Source: an uncultured Prevotella sp. (lineage in GTDB: Bacteria; Bacteroidota; Bacteroidia; Bacteroidales; Bacteroidaceae). Taken from it: DNA of 64,000 bases. Location: positions 1 to 64,000 of the forward strand of contig ONGP01000001.1 of NCBI GenBank assembly GCA_900317405.1. Reading direction: 5' to 3'. The notes under the pieces were generated by a model. The model saw nothing but the letters and a program-made list of their open reading frames with translations. It was not told where the DNA came from and did not search any database. This document shows positions 43,460 to 52,568 of the stretch, piece after piece. How positions within the stretch are numbered: the first letter of the stretch is position 1; each line of letters opens with the position of its first letter. The position numbers and the translations under genes were made by a program.

Positions 43460-45283
43460 TCAATAGTAAGTAATATCTCTTAAGAAAAAGAATTCAAAAT
43501 AATATGTTTTACCGTAGTAATCATAAATGTATTTTCTGTTGCTTGGAGTTGGTGCCTGCTTGTATTGCTGCAACAAGCGCATAAAACCACTGAGGTTTTC
43601 TTGCACACCAGGCTCGAGCGACCACTCGTCCAGCCCCTCCTGGCCCTGCATATTAGCAAACAGCCATGCTGCCTCCTGGAAGATACGAGGTGGCATATTC
43701 TCTTCGCCATTCAATTTCACATAATGCTCAAATCTTGGCCAGAACAGATCCGGATTTCTGGTCCACATCGCTGCCAGCACGGCCTGCTCCTGGAAGTAGA
43801 TATCATCAGCATCATGCTCTGCCAGAGTGGTCATCAATGCATTTTCCACTTTACCCTCAACAGCATCCAGTCTGTCAGTATAGTGCATCATGCGGGTTAT
43901 TGGTCCTGTCTCTGTATCCTTAGCTAGCGCCTGCGGATCGTTAAGCAGAGATTCCATGTGGTCAGCCCAACCACCATAGTAGGTTGTCTGACGGAGAATG
44001 TCAAGGAACTTTCTGGCCGTTTGCTTTTCCTTATTAAACATAGCACTACGGGCAAGGTCTCTCAGTTGCTCTACGTTCCAACCATATTCCACACCTTCCT
44101 CCATACACACACGGTGACACTCGTTCATTGCACCATATTGATAAAGCATCATTCTGCCTGCCACATTAAACATAAAGACAGGCAATGGACTATTTGACTT
44201 CTTCGATCCCTTGGGGAAGTTATACATTTCATCGCACTGGCGCCCTAGCCTACTCAGCGCCAGATTATGCATCATCACAATGGCTCTGGTTGGCTCGCCA
44301 TCCTGCTTTTCTCCTTCCTCCACTACACCTTCCCAGTCGGTCTGCTCTATGCAGCGCTGCATCCTTAGTTCATGATGGAAGTTGGCATCCTTATACCAGA
44401 AATAATATACACAACCAGCAACAGCGGCAAACATGCATCCCTGCAGAATCCAATCCTTAGTCTTGATGGCTCGCTCCGAACGTTCTGCGCTAAATGTAAG
44501 CGATACCAACAGGAAGAACAATCCCAATATATAATAAGGTATATAGAAATTAGGATAAGTATCTACAATACCAAATACAGGGATTCCCACGCGATAGATA
44601 TCAATTGCATTGGTCCCAACATACACAAAACGATAATACAGCAGCGGGATGGCAATGATGCTCAATAGTGTTACCACGCTCAGAATAATGCTTGTTGTTT
44701 TCTCTTTATACATTCGCCAAGCCAACACCGCCATCAGCGCCACAGCAGCCAAGGCATAGACGCCTAGCAGAGGATACCCTGCAAGTGTAACCACAAATAT
44801 ATAGGCACTCCGTATCCACTTATTCTCAGGCAAACAGCGGAATGCCCAAATCAGCGCAACAGCTGCAGTTGAACCGATAGTAGCCGCATAGAAATATCCA
44901 GGCAACTTCATAAAGTACACCCAGTATCCCATATCCATATTGGCAACTAGAAGGATTGCTACAGGTATTACCGTTACCACAGTCCATCGGTCTGGCAAAT
45001 TAAATGCGCGTTTTGTCAGCCACATCAATAGCAGCCACCAACCGCACAATAGTATCACACCCACCCATGGATAATAGAAATGCTGGGTAAAGAATGTTCC
45101 CAGATAAGAGAGCATACCACCAGGCATCGCCATCATCTGGTTGAAGAATAACGACGTGTTAAGGAATACGTTATGCTGCTGAACCTTCCAAAGTAGGTCG
45201 GCTTCAAACGAGAGCATAATTATGGCAAGTACCGTCAAGGTTAGCAGCCACAGTGCTATAGGTTTTATCAGTCTTTTCATCAT
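43460..45283 (-). CDS. Polytopic membrane protein with helical C-terminal domain (DUF6057-like), copy 1
   Basis: A 607-aa protein. The N-terminal half holds about ten hydrophobic helices (residues 8-320). The C-terminal half is soluble and helical, TPR-like, and includes LRQTTYYGGWADHM followed by NDPQ. It matches the 369-aa protein at 62424-63533 in the motif PGGMLSYLG near residue 55, in the QTT(Y/F)YGGWA motif, and in an aromatic C-terminus. I associate it from memory with the DUF6057 family; no catalytic residues are recognisable. It shares an operon with the CxxCH lipoprotein gene, behind its own promoter at 45301-45308. The start may be either of two adjacent ATGs. Confidence 0.8.
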   Translation of the reverse strand: MMKRLIKPIALWLLTLTVLAIIMLSFEADLLWKVQQHNVFLNTSLFFNQMMAMPGGMLSYLGTFFTQHFYYPWVGVILLCGWWLLLMWLTKRAFNLPDRWTVVTVIPVAILLVANMDMGYWVYFMKLPGYFYAATIGSTAAVALIWAFRCLPENKWIRSAYIFVVTLAGYPLLGVYALAAVALMAVLAWRMYKEKTTSIILSVVTLLSIIAIPLLYYRFVYVGTNAIDIYRVGIPVFGIVDTYPNFYIPYYILGLFFLLVSLTFSAERSERAIKTKDWILQGCMFAAVAGCVYYFWYKDANFHHELRMQRCIEQTDWEGVVEEGEKQDGEPTRAIVMMHNLALSRLGRQCDEMYNFPKGSKKSNSPLPVFMFNVAGRMMLYQYGAMNECHRVCMEEGVEYGWNVEQLRDLARSAMFNKEKQTARKFLDILRQTTYYGGWADHMESLLNDPQALAKDTETGPITRMMHYTDRLDAVEGKVENALMTTLAEHDADDIYFQEQAVLAAMWTRNPDLFWPRFEHYVKLNGEENMPPRIFQEAAWLFANMQGQEGLDEWSLEPGVQENLSGFMRLLQQYKQAPTPSNRKYIYDYYGKTYYFEFFFLRDITYY

Positions 45284-45300
45284 CCTAGAAAAATGCGCTG

Positions 45301-45308
45301 CAAAGTTA
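45301..45308 (-). promoter_or_regulatory. -7 box of membrane protein/CxxCH lipoprotein operon 1
   Basis: TAACTTTG on the minus strand followed by GCAGCG, 18 nt before the ATG. The sequence 35 nt upstream does not match the xylan operator. Confidence 0.6.
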
Positions 45309-45366
45309 ATGCTTTTTTCTTAAAGTGCCAAATAATTAGGATATATAATACAAGAACAAGTTATTT

Positions 45367-45425
45367 TGAAAAGTAGCTAGAGAAAAATTGCGCGCTAACT
45401 ACTTTGCAATTGAAAAGTAGTTAGA
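45367..45425. repeat. Compound direct and inverted repeat
   Basis: TGAAAAGTAGCTAGA (45367-45381) is repeated at 45411-45425 with one change. CTAACTACTTT (45395-45405) is perfectly inverted at 45414-45424. It lies between the xus operon terminator and the membrane-protein operon promoter; no gene is present. Confidence 0.7.
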
Positions 45426-45436
45426 AAAATATCGCA

Positions 45437-45472
45437 TATAAAAAAGAGGATGCGCGAAAGCACATCCTCTTA
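45437..45472 (-). terminator. Intrinsic terminator of the xus operon
   Basis: On the minus strand AGAGGATGTGC, a TTTC loop and GCGCATCCTCT form an 11-bp stem with one mismatch, followed by TTTTTTATA. It lies 23 nt after the stop of the last xus-operon gene. Confidence 0.85.
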
Positions 45473-45494
45473 ATATTAGATAAGTTATCGAAGT

Positions 45495-47768
45495 TTATTT
45501 AACAACGAACTTCTTACCGTTCTTAACTACAATACCCTTGTAGTCCTTAGATACACGCTGACCAGCGAGGTTGTAGATAGCGTCGTTAGCCTTAACAGCA
45601 TCCTCCTTAACGTTGATGATACCAGATGGATCTGTACCGAACTCGTATGGGTTGGTACCAGCACCTTCCTTAACGTAGAAGTTCTTTGTACCAGTCTGAT
45701 CAATCAGAGACTTTGAACCATCCTCAAGCATGAAGACAACGTCCTTGATGTAATAATCACAAGCCTCCTTGATTTCAGCCATGTTAAATGCGATAGACTT
45801 GAAATCGTTCTTGTAACCACCGGCATTGTCACCTCCGTTACACTCAGCAGGAATAGCGAATGTCTTTTCAAAGTCCTGCCATTCCTCTGTGAAGTTAACA
45901 TCACCGATAGCTGACCAGTGGATGTACTGACCTGGTTCATTGTGACACTGTGTAGTGGTCTTAGCGGCAACAGAGCTCTTGTACTTGAACTTGATAGTTA
46001 CGCTCTCACCAGCTTTCACAGCTTCGTTGGTAACAATGAAGAACTGGTTGTCCCAAGCTGCACCTGTTGCATCAGGATGATCATCGTCCTTAATATCGTC
46101 TCTCTCCAAACCATGAACAACAATCTCAGTTGGGTTAGGATTGATTACAGGAAGTTCCTGTGCTTTACCCTCAAGCATGATGAAGTTGATCTGACCACCT
46201 TTCTCTTCGCCTGTCTCCTCATCATATTCAGGAACAAGTGAAATCTGCCATACACCAGTTCCAGGAAGAGTGATCTTAGCATTGCTAGAAGCAGTATAGT
46301 TAAGCCATGTCTCAGCATCATTCTTAACTTCGCCAGCAGGCTTAATAGTATTTGTCTTGAAAGTAGGAGTATTACCGCGTACAGTAGAAATCATAACCTG
46401 ATTAACCCATGTTGACTCACTACCCTTTGTACCAACAGTAGCAACAAGGATATCAGCATCCTCTACACTTGGTTCAAATTCAATAGCGTTATCAAAGTCA
46501 TACTCAAGACCAGTAGTAGTATTGCTAGCAGCAACGAAGTGACCCTTATCGAGTACCATGCTCTGCCAAGAGAGATCATCGAAGTAGAAATCTACAGCGT
46601 CCTTAACCTCTGGGTTCAGGTTGAAAGCAATTGACCAACCACCGGCCATATCGTCACCCATTGCCATAGTGCCGTCAAACTCCTGCCACTCCTCTGTGAA
46701 AGTAATATCACCGATAGCGTGCCAAATGAGATAGTCAGATGGGTTCTGCTTGTGAATCTGAGTATTGGTCTTCACAGTAGTAGAAGCCTTATAACGGAAG
46801 TGAATCTTAAGCTGTTCGCCAGCCTTCCAAGACTTTGGAGACTGAATCCAGAACTGGTTATCCCATGCAGAAGCATCACCCTCTGTTGTTGCAGGCTGAC
46901 CATGAACTACGAATACATGGTTAGAAGCATCAGTTGGGTCAACTTCGATATTTGCAGGGAATGGATCCCAACCATCATTTTCATTCATATTGTGACCCTT
47001 CTCCTTAGACCAAGCACAAACCAAGAAATTCTTTTCCTGATCATTGAACTTAGTCTCAGCGAGATCACCCCATGGTGTCTCTGCATTACCCATCCACTTG
47101 CTCTCAGTATCTACACCAGGAATGATAGACTTACCATCATTGGTGAGCCACTCCTGCCATACTACTGGACGCTGCTCGGCCTGATCCTCATAAACAACAA
47201 TAGACTTCCATTCAATTGTAGCTGCAGCATTACCTGGCTGTGCAATGAGGTCACAAGATGTTCCCCCAATTCCACTGAACTCCCATTCAACCTCAGTCCA
47301 ATCTGTACCAACAGTAGCTTCTGCATTGACAGGATCTGCACTCCAACTCCAACGCATCTGGATAGGTACAGTAACCGATTCAGAAGCCTTTACCAAAGCA
47401 ACAGCTTTGTAATGACCATCCATCTGGGTAGGAATACCAGTCTGAACGAAATACTGATGCCAATATGGTGCAGCACCTGATACCTTTTGATACTCAGTTC
47501 CATTTTGGGTCGTAGTTGAACCAACAGAAGACTCTCCATCTTTCCATTTAGCGTCACCATCACCATCAAGATCTGCCTGTGTTGCATACCTGTAGTTAGA
47601 ACCATAATCGGTCATTACACCATCAACCCACTCGGGCACGTAACCCATCACATAGTGTGGGAACCCTGTGTAGGTAGAGAAGTCAATCTTGGCGACCTCT
47701 ACCCAATTCGCAGCTTTTGCTCCCAAGAAACAAGTCAAGAAAGCAAGAAGAGTAAATAGTTTCTTCAT
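45495..47768 (-). CDS. Secreted multi-module carbohydrate-binding protein
   Basis: A 757-aa protein with a signal peptide (residues 1-19) and no catalytic domain that I can recognise. Residues 284-405 and 548-683 are repeats of one beta-sandwich module. Both contain AWDNQF, a (K/S)AGE turn, an aromatic HW/WH site, and IGD(I/V)xFTEEWQ(E/D)F. A third related sandwich spans about 20-195, and another beta-rich region lies at 410-530. The C-terminus (ending NGKKFVVK) resembles a T9SS sorting tail. CBM4-like binding is plausible. It is the last gene of the xus operon, so a role in capturing xylan at the cell surface is inferred. An imperfect hairpin in the 124-nt gap upstream could reduce its expression. 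Confidence 0.75.
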   Translation of the reverse strand: MKKLFTLLAFLTCFLGAKAANWVEVAKIDFSTYTGFPHYVMGYVPEWVDGVMTDYGSNYRYATQADLDGDGDAKWKDGESSVGSTTTQNGTEYQKVSGAAPYWHQYFVQTGIPTQMDGHYKAVALVKASESVTVPIQMRWSWSADPVNAEATVGTDWTEVEWEFSGIGGTSCDLIAQPGNAAATIEWKSIVVYEDQAEQRPVVWQEWLTNDGKSIIPGVDTESKWMGNAETPWGDLAETKFNDQEKNFLVCAWSKEKGHNMNENDGWDPFPANIEVDPTDASNHVFVVHGQPATTEGDASAWDNQFWIQSPKSWKAGEQLKIHFRYKASTTVKTNTQIHKQNPSDYLIWHAIGDITFTEEWQEFDGTMAMGDDMAGGWSIAFNLNPEVKDAVDFYFDDLSWQSMVLDKGHFVAASNTTTGLEYDFDNAIEFEPSVEDADILVATVGTKGSESTWVNQVMISTVRGNTPTFKTNTIKPAGEVKNDAETWLNYTASSNAKITLPGTGVWQISLVPEYDEETGEEKGGQINFIMLEGKAQELPVINPNPTEIVVHGLERDDIKDDDHPDATGAAWDNQFFIVTNEAVKAGESVTIKFKYKSSVAAKTTTQCHNEPGQYIHWSAIGDVNFTEEWQDFEKTFAIPAECNGGDNAGGYKNDFKSIAFNMAEIKEACDYYIKDVVFMLEDGSKSLIDQTGTKNFYVKEGAGTNPYEFGTDPSGIINVKEDAVKANDAIYNLAGQRVSKDYKGIVVKNGKKFVVK

Positions 47769-47840
47769 AATTAAAAGAATTTAGTTAAAAAATAATGTTA
47801 ATTAAAAAATATGATAAGTATAATTATCTCTTTAGAGTCT

Positions 47841-47880
47841 GGAGTTCTAGGAGCCAGAGAAATTGAATCTCCCTAGCTCC
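47841..47880 (-). other. Intercistronic hairpin between the GH10-like and binding-protein genes
   Basis: GGAG, CTAG and GAG blocks at 47841-47853 pair with CTC, CTAG and CTCC at 47869-47880, with bulges. No U-tract follows on the minus strand, so it is more likely an RNA processing or stability element than a terminator. Confidence 0.35.
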
Positions 47881-47892
47881 TTTACCCCATTA

Positions 47893-49557
47893 TTAGTTTC
47901 CACCGAGTGCCTTACAGAATGCCTCATAAGTAGCATTGCGCACCCAATCCTTACTCTTACTGTCAACTGACCAAAGACCTACAGGGTCACTTGTGTCTGA
48001 CATATTACCCTTACACAGACCAGCCTGCTTATCGTTAGGAATCTTGGTCATATAGCTCTTGATTACATAGCCATAGTAGTCGGCAAGTTTCTGACGCTGC
48101 TCATCTGTAATATTAGAAGCCAATACACTTACGCCATCCGCATTAATGTACTTAATGTCAAGATTAGACAGGCGAATCAGCTTACCAGTAGATTTCAGAT
48201 TATCAAGCAGGTTATCAAGAGAAGCCTTGTTAGCTTCCTGAGTAGCAGCATCCTCACTATAAGCAAGGTTCAACTTTGCATTGATACCATCGATCTTTGC
48301 GCCTTTTGCATCCCAGATATTGATCCAGTACATAAGGCTATTAAACTTTTTAGCATCCTCAAGGCCTGTTTCGCTGATAAAGAACTTAAGCTCTGCAGGA
48401 TTACCTTCATACTTTTCGAATGCTGCACTAGCAACCTTTGATACTGCAGGAGCATAGTTCTCACTTCCAAGAATATCCTGCCAGAAAATCTTCTCAGTAG
48501 AATGCTTAAGGTCTAAAATACCCTCCTCTATTTCAGCCTTAACATCGATAGGCTCATCAATGAGGTCAAACGACTTGATACGACCATCATTGATCTTCAT
48601 CAGACCTTCACACCAGGCGTTAAGAGCATAGTTGATAGTATCGCTTTTCTCCTCTGCTGTCTGAGAACGGTGGTTATCAGGATAGTAACCTACCTGTACT
48701 TTCTGAATATAAAGCACAGCAGAACGGCTATTATCAATTCTCAAGTAACCCTCTGTAACGCCCTCAGCACTCTGTGCCTCAACAACAACCTTAGTCCACT
48801 TGTCCTTCTTGAAAGTCCACTTTCCATTAGGACCGCTTCCTGCAACTTTTGTACCAGAGAAGTTAACATCAAAAGAAGCATCCTTGTCGGCTCTTGCCCA
48901 GAAAGTAGTGGTAAACTTAGCAAGCGGATCTACATCAAAACCTTCGATGATGCGAACCTGGCCTGGTGTTGGAGTAGCACTAATCTGAAGCACATTCTGA
49001 TTGTCATATTTAACAATAGAAGCCTTTCCTTTTTCAATAGTACCATCGTACGCACCTACAGCCATATCGTTGAAGTTTACAGTCTTGCCTTCTACATAGT
49101 CAACCTGAATCTCGATAGGAGCTGTAAGCAAATTCAACCAATCATCAGCCTGGTTTGCGTTTGCTACTATAGGGCTACCATAAACATCATAACCAATCTC
49201 TTCCACATGATCCAGGAGATCGCTCATAGAAAGGAAGTTCATCACACCCTTTGCATTGACGATAGTACCTGACATCAAAGTTGTACCAAAAGCAACATTA
49301 TCAAAGTTGGTTACTGCTGCGGCATGAGCCAATTCCTGCTTATTGAAATCTGTGACCTTAAGCGTAGTTCCCAATGTCAGATTAGGATAGGTAGCTCTGT
49401 CAATATATGACTTAACAGCAGCAAGATCCTTATAAGGCTCCACGAATGTTGGATCAGGATCTGCCTTGAAGTTGTCTGTTTCATTATAGTCGGCACAAGA
49501 TACTACAAAAGCACCTGCGGCCAACATCAAGAGACTGTTTCTTAAATTCTTATTCAT
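47893..49557 (-). CDS. GH10-like lipoprotein with inserted CBM and eroded active site
   Basis: A 554-aa lipoprotein (lipobox VVSC, Cys21) in the position of xyn10C of Prevotella xus operons. GH10-like strands at about 55-145 and 300-554 are interrupted by a CBM4/22-like sandwich (about 150-290). The acid/base region survives as DLIDEP (Glu335). The nucleophile motif ITELD has become LSNLD (Asn465 for Glu). The HTLVWH segment is SPIVANAN, and the subsite QxH motif is also lost. Seen: the fold with substitutions at several catalytic positions. Inferred: it binds xylan at the surface rather than cutting it. It lies between the DUF1735-like gene and the binding-protein gene. Confidence 0.8.
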   Translation of the reverse strand: MNKNLRNSLLMLAAGAFVVSCADYNETDNFKADPDPTFVEPYKDLAAVKSYIDRATYPNLTLGTTLKVTDFNKQELAHAAAVTNFDNVAFGTTLMSGTIVNAKGVMNFLSMSDLLDHVEEIGYDVYGSPIVANANQADDWLNLLTAPIEIQVDYVEGKTVNFNDMAVGAYDGTIEKGKASIVKYDNQNVLQISATPTPGQVRIIEGFDVDPLAKFTTTFWARADKDASFDVNFSGTKVAGSGPNGKWTFKKDKWTKVVVEAQSAEGVTEGYLRIDNSRSAVLYIQKVQVGYYPDNHRSQTAEEKSDTINYALNAWCEGLMKINDGRIKSFDLIDEPIDVKAEIEEGILDLKHSTEKIFWQDILGSENYAPAVSKVASAAFEKYEGNPAELKFFISETGLEDAKKFNSLMYWINIWDAKGAKIDGINAKLNLAYSEDAATQEANKASLDNLLDNLKSTGKLIRLSNLDIKYINADGVSVLASNITDEQRQKLADYYGYVIKSYMTKIPNDKQAGLCKGNMSDTSDPVGLWSVDSKSKDWVRNATYEAFCKALGGN

Positions 49558-49572
49558 ATTCTTAGCCTCCTA

Positions 49573-50703
49573 TTATTTAACGTATTTTGGTGAAAAGAAC
49601 TCTTTCTTATTCGACTCACGAGTCTGTACGACAAGTGTATCGGTTGTAGAAACCTGGATATTCTTGTTGTCGAACTTCACATCGTAAGCCAGTCGGAGGA
49701 TATCACGCTGAACGGGCTGTCCATTGTTACTACCCCACTGATAGTCCTTATACTCAGCCTTCTCTGTACCCTTCTCAATAAATTCGCCAGAACCAGTAGC
49801 TGTTACGTTCTCATCATCGGTAGAGATGGTGCACTGATTACCATTGAATGTAAGGATAAGGTTACAACTAATAGAAGCACTTGAAGTCTTGAACGATACA
49901 GGGAAGATAGCCTGTGTCATGTTCTTAGTGCGGATAGCACATACCTCGTCGTTCTGGTTTACAGGATTCTCTTTGAAATGCTCCAGGTCAGAGTTTACAA
50001 GCGAGAAGTCCTTACGAACTACCTGAGTGGTTACACCCTTTTCTGTTACATTATCCACACCACGACGGATATACTTAGCCTGCCATGGGTTCATATATTT
50101 TACACAGTAGAGAACATAGTCCTTTGCAAGTACATCCCAATCCTCAGTATTAGTACGTGAGGTTTGTGAAAGATCGAGGCCTTCGCGTAGTGTACCAGTA
50201 AGAATATGATCAAAGCCATTCTTACCTGTCATCAAGAGAGGAATAACGTATGTATTCTCAATCGCCTTTGGATCGTTAAAGAAAGCATCGGTAAGCTGAA
50301 CTTCAACATAGCCACGAGGTTCACCATTATAAGGAATCTTACTGTCTAAGAGTGTATAGTACTCTTTTGGCATTGGAAGTACGGGAGCTGCTGCGTTTCC
50401 GCCATCATCTGTAAAGAAGAGGTTATCACAAAGAGTCTCGTCTACAACAATATCAACATAGGCATCACGACCACCGTATGCTCCACCCATAGTAGACCAT
50501 ATCTGGATCTTGTGCTGGTTGTCGAGGGTATTGTCGTAGATATCGTTACCCAATATGACTGTACGCACAGGGTACTGATAGGCGAAGTAAGCAGTTGTGC
50601 CACCTTCATAGTCTGGGAATTCCTTGTCTGCATTATAGCATGATGCAAACGAGAGAGAGAAAGCCCCCAGAGCTACGCCATAGATATATTTCTTCAGTTT
50701 CAT
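49573..50703 (-). CDS. xusE: XusE-like surface lipoprotein (DUF1735-type)
   Basis: A 376-aa lipoprotein (FASC lipobox) whose N-terminal sandwich (about residues 30-160) resembles DUF1735 domains of surface glycan-binding proteins. The C-terminal half is beta-rich and unassigned. The start is set at 50703 (MKLKKYIYG); the longer ORF would need a TTG inside the heptad repeats at 50704-50731. Its place directly after the second SusD matches xusE in the known xus operon. By position it is a glycan-binding partner of the SusC/D complex. It lies 15 nt from the downstream GH10-like gene. Confidence 0.8.
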   Translation of the reverse strand: MKLKKYIYGVALGAFSLSFASCYNADKEFPDYEGGTTAYFAYQYPVRTVILGNDIYDNTLDNQHKIQIWSTMGGAYGGRDAYVDIVVDETLCDNLFFTDDGGNAAAPVLPMPKEYYTLLDSKIPYNGEPRGYVEVQLTDAFFNDPKAIENTYVIPLLMTGKNGFDHILTGTLREGLDLSQTSRTNTEDWDVLAKDYVLYCVKYMNPWQAKYIRRGVDNVTEKGVTTQVVRKDFSLVNSDLEHFKENPVNQNDEVCAIRTKNMTQAIFPVSFKTSSASISCNLILTFNGNQCTISTDDENVTATGSGEFIEKGTEKAEYKDYQWGSNNGQPVQRDILRLAYDVKFDNKNIQVSTTDTLVVQTRESNKKEFFSPKYVK

Positions 50704-50731
50704 AATTTTCAATTTTCAATTTTCAATTTTC
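50704..50731. repeat. Four perfect heptads directly before the xusE start
   Basis: AATTTTC is repeated four times without change (GAAAATT on the coding strand) and abuts the xusE ATG. It fills the space to the SusD stop at 50735. Confidence 0.85.
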
Positions 50732-50734
50732 AAA

Positions 50735-52561
50735 TTACTTCCAACCCTTATTCTGCTTGAGGTTGCTCCATTTGAGCACTTCGCCGTAAGGAATTGGTCC
50801 ATACCATTGATAAGAGCTGTCAAACTTACGTTCCTCTACATTAATAATAGTATAGGTAAGTTCACCAGTTTCCTCGTCGCGGTCAATCTGCACGCCTTTA
50901 ACTGTTTCATTAATAGGCATCTGCCAACGACGGAGATCCCAGAAACGCTTGTTCTCAAAGCAGAGCTCGATGCGGCGCTCATTACGGATCAGCTCAGTCA
51001 TCTTATCCTGGCTTGCAGCACACTCCTCAAGATAAGCATCACCCTCAGGAAGTGCCATACCTATCTCGTCTGTTCCAAGTCCTGCACGCACACGGATAGC
51101 CTTAATCACATCGTATGCAGTGAAACCTACGTTAGCTCCATCAACTTTTGGTCCCCAAGCATCATTAGCAGCCTCTGCGTATGCCAGGAACATCTCTGTG
51201 TAACGGATACGTGGATAAATATGCTGCTGCTCAATAAGAGAACTTGACAATGGACTTACGTCATCACGGAGAAGTTTCTTCAGATAATAACCGGTACGTG
51301 TCGAAGTACTGAGACTGTTGATATTATCATCTGTCTCGTTTTTATCGTTTGGATATGTACCTGTTATAATTACAGTGTTTCTGAATTTTGTTCCATTAAA
51401 CAGAACGTTGTCTGTAAGACGTGGATCGCGGTTTGCGTATGGGTTCTGTGAATCATAACCAGAATTAGCATCTGTGATAGGACGACCACTACGCATTGGG
51501 AAAGCGTCAACAAGATTCTGCGAAGGATTTACACGACCACTACCATACAAAGATGGTGGGAAGTTTTCTCTCTCCTGATCAGCATTCTTATGACGGTCTT
51601 CACGCCAAAGGATCTCAGGCATCTCCGAAGCACTTGGCTCAAGCTTTGTCTTATTCTTGTACCATATATTACCTGTTGGGTCAAATCCTTCCAAACCACC
51701 AATGCGCTTAAGCACATTTGCACAGAGAGTAGCAGCCTCGGCTGAGGTAACACCGCTCTGAGCGCGGAATGCAGGACTTGCTGCGAGAAGAGCAACCTGT
51801 GCCTTAGTAGCCTCGGCTATCTTACCAGAAAGAAGGTTTCTAGCCTTAGTACCGAACACGAGGTTATAGTTAGAATAGTTTGCACCAAGAGCCTGATACT
51901 TTGCAGGAATCTCGTTGTTACTCTCAATATCTACATAATCAACAGGCAGAAGTGCCATTGCACTATCGCAGTCAGCAAAAATCTGTTTTACGCAATCTTC
52001 AAATGTAGCACGTGGCTGATTGAAATCAGAGCTACCATCCTCAGGAGTAGTCAGCATGGGTACTCCATAGAGAGTACCATCGTCGGCATAACCACCATGA
52101 GCCTGAAGCAGGTAGTAATACATGATAGCACGAAGTCCGAATGCCTCACCCTTCAGGCGGTCGATGAACATCTGCTGCTTAGAAGCAGAACTTGGAGCCC
52201 ACTTAACCTTTTCTACCTTTGTGAGGAACAGATTTAAATACTGGATACCATCCTTACAGTTGTCCCACTGAGACATTGGGTTATTATCAGCAGCCCAAGT
52301 TCCAGTTGCCATCTTACAATAATTACTGTTTGTATTGTTGGTAACAGCATCATCTGTAGCAATATCGGTCTGAGTGGTTGTAATGTATGGAAGACGATCA
52401 TAGCCGTACATCAGCAAGCCATGCGCATACTTCGACTCCTCAACCATTGCATCCTCAGTTCGGTTGTTCTCATCAGCCGGTTCAAACATGTCATTACATG
52501 AACTGAAAGCGACGAGACCGATAAAATACAATATAATATTTCTTGTCTTCATAATCATCAT
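50735..52561 (-). CDS. xusD: SusD-like glycan-binding lipoprotein (second pair)
   Basis: A 608-aa RagB/SusD-family lipoprotein (SSC lipobox near the N-terminus, SCNDMFEP). It shows the helical TPR core and the characteristic C-terminal segments FWDLRRW and PIPYGEVLKW. It forms the lid of the SusC/D transporter at the outer membrane. Three nearby ATGs exist; MKTRNIILY at 52552 is the most natural signal start, but 52561 is kept as the ORF limit. It is 7 nt downstream of its SusC partner and is the fourth gene of the xus operon. Confidence 0.92.
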   Translation of the reverse strand: MMIMKTRNIILYFIGLVAFSSCNDMFEPADENNRTEDAMVEESKYAHGLLMYGYDRLPYITTTQTDIATDDAVTNNTNSNYCKMATGTWAADNNPMSQWDNCKDGIQYLNLFLTKVEKVKWAPSSASKQQMFIDRLKGEAFGLRAIMYYYLLQAHGGYADDGTLYGVPMLTTPEDGSSDFNQPRATFEDCVKQIFADCDSAMALLPVDYVDIESNNEIPAKYQALGANYSNYNLVFGTKARNLLSGKIAEATKAQVALLAASPAFRAQSGVTSAEAATLCANVLKRIGGLEGFDPTGNIWYKNKTKLEPSASEMPEILWREDRHKNADQERENFPPSLYGSGRVNPSQNLVDAFPMRSGRPITDANSGYDSQNPYANRDPRLTDNVLFNGTKFRNTVIITGTYPNDKNETDDNINSLSTSTRTGYYLKKLLRDDVSPLSSSLIEQQHIYPRIRYTEMFLAYAEAANDAWGPKVDGANVGFTAYDVIKAIRVRAGLGTDEIGMALPEGDAYLEECAASQDKMTELIRNERRIELCFENKRFWDLRRWQMPINETVKGVQIDRDEETGELTYTIINVEERKFDSSYQWYGPIPYGEVLKWSNLKQNKGWK

Positions 52562-52568
52562 TTATCAA

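Noticed and set aside
45301-45366. Xylan operator at the membrane-protein operon promoters
   Set aside because: The bases 35 nt upstream of the boxes at 45301-45308 and 63555-63562 show no resemblance to the 23-bp element, so these operons were not placed in the regulon.
45395-45424. Second intrinsic terminator after the xus operon
   Set aside because: The stem is A/T-rich and is followed on the minus strand by GCGCGCAA before any T-run, so it does not look like a functional terminator. It was kept only as a repeat.
47893-49557. Active GH10 xylanase (Xyn10C)
   Set aside because: The nucleophile Glu and several subsite residues are replaced. The reading frame is intact with a clean lipoprotein signal, so it is not a decayed pseudogene either.
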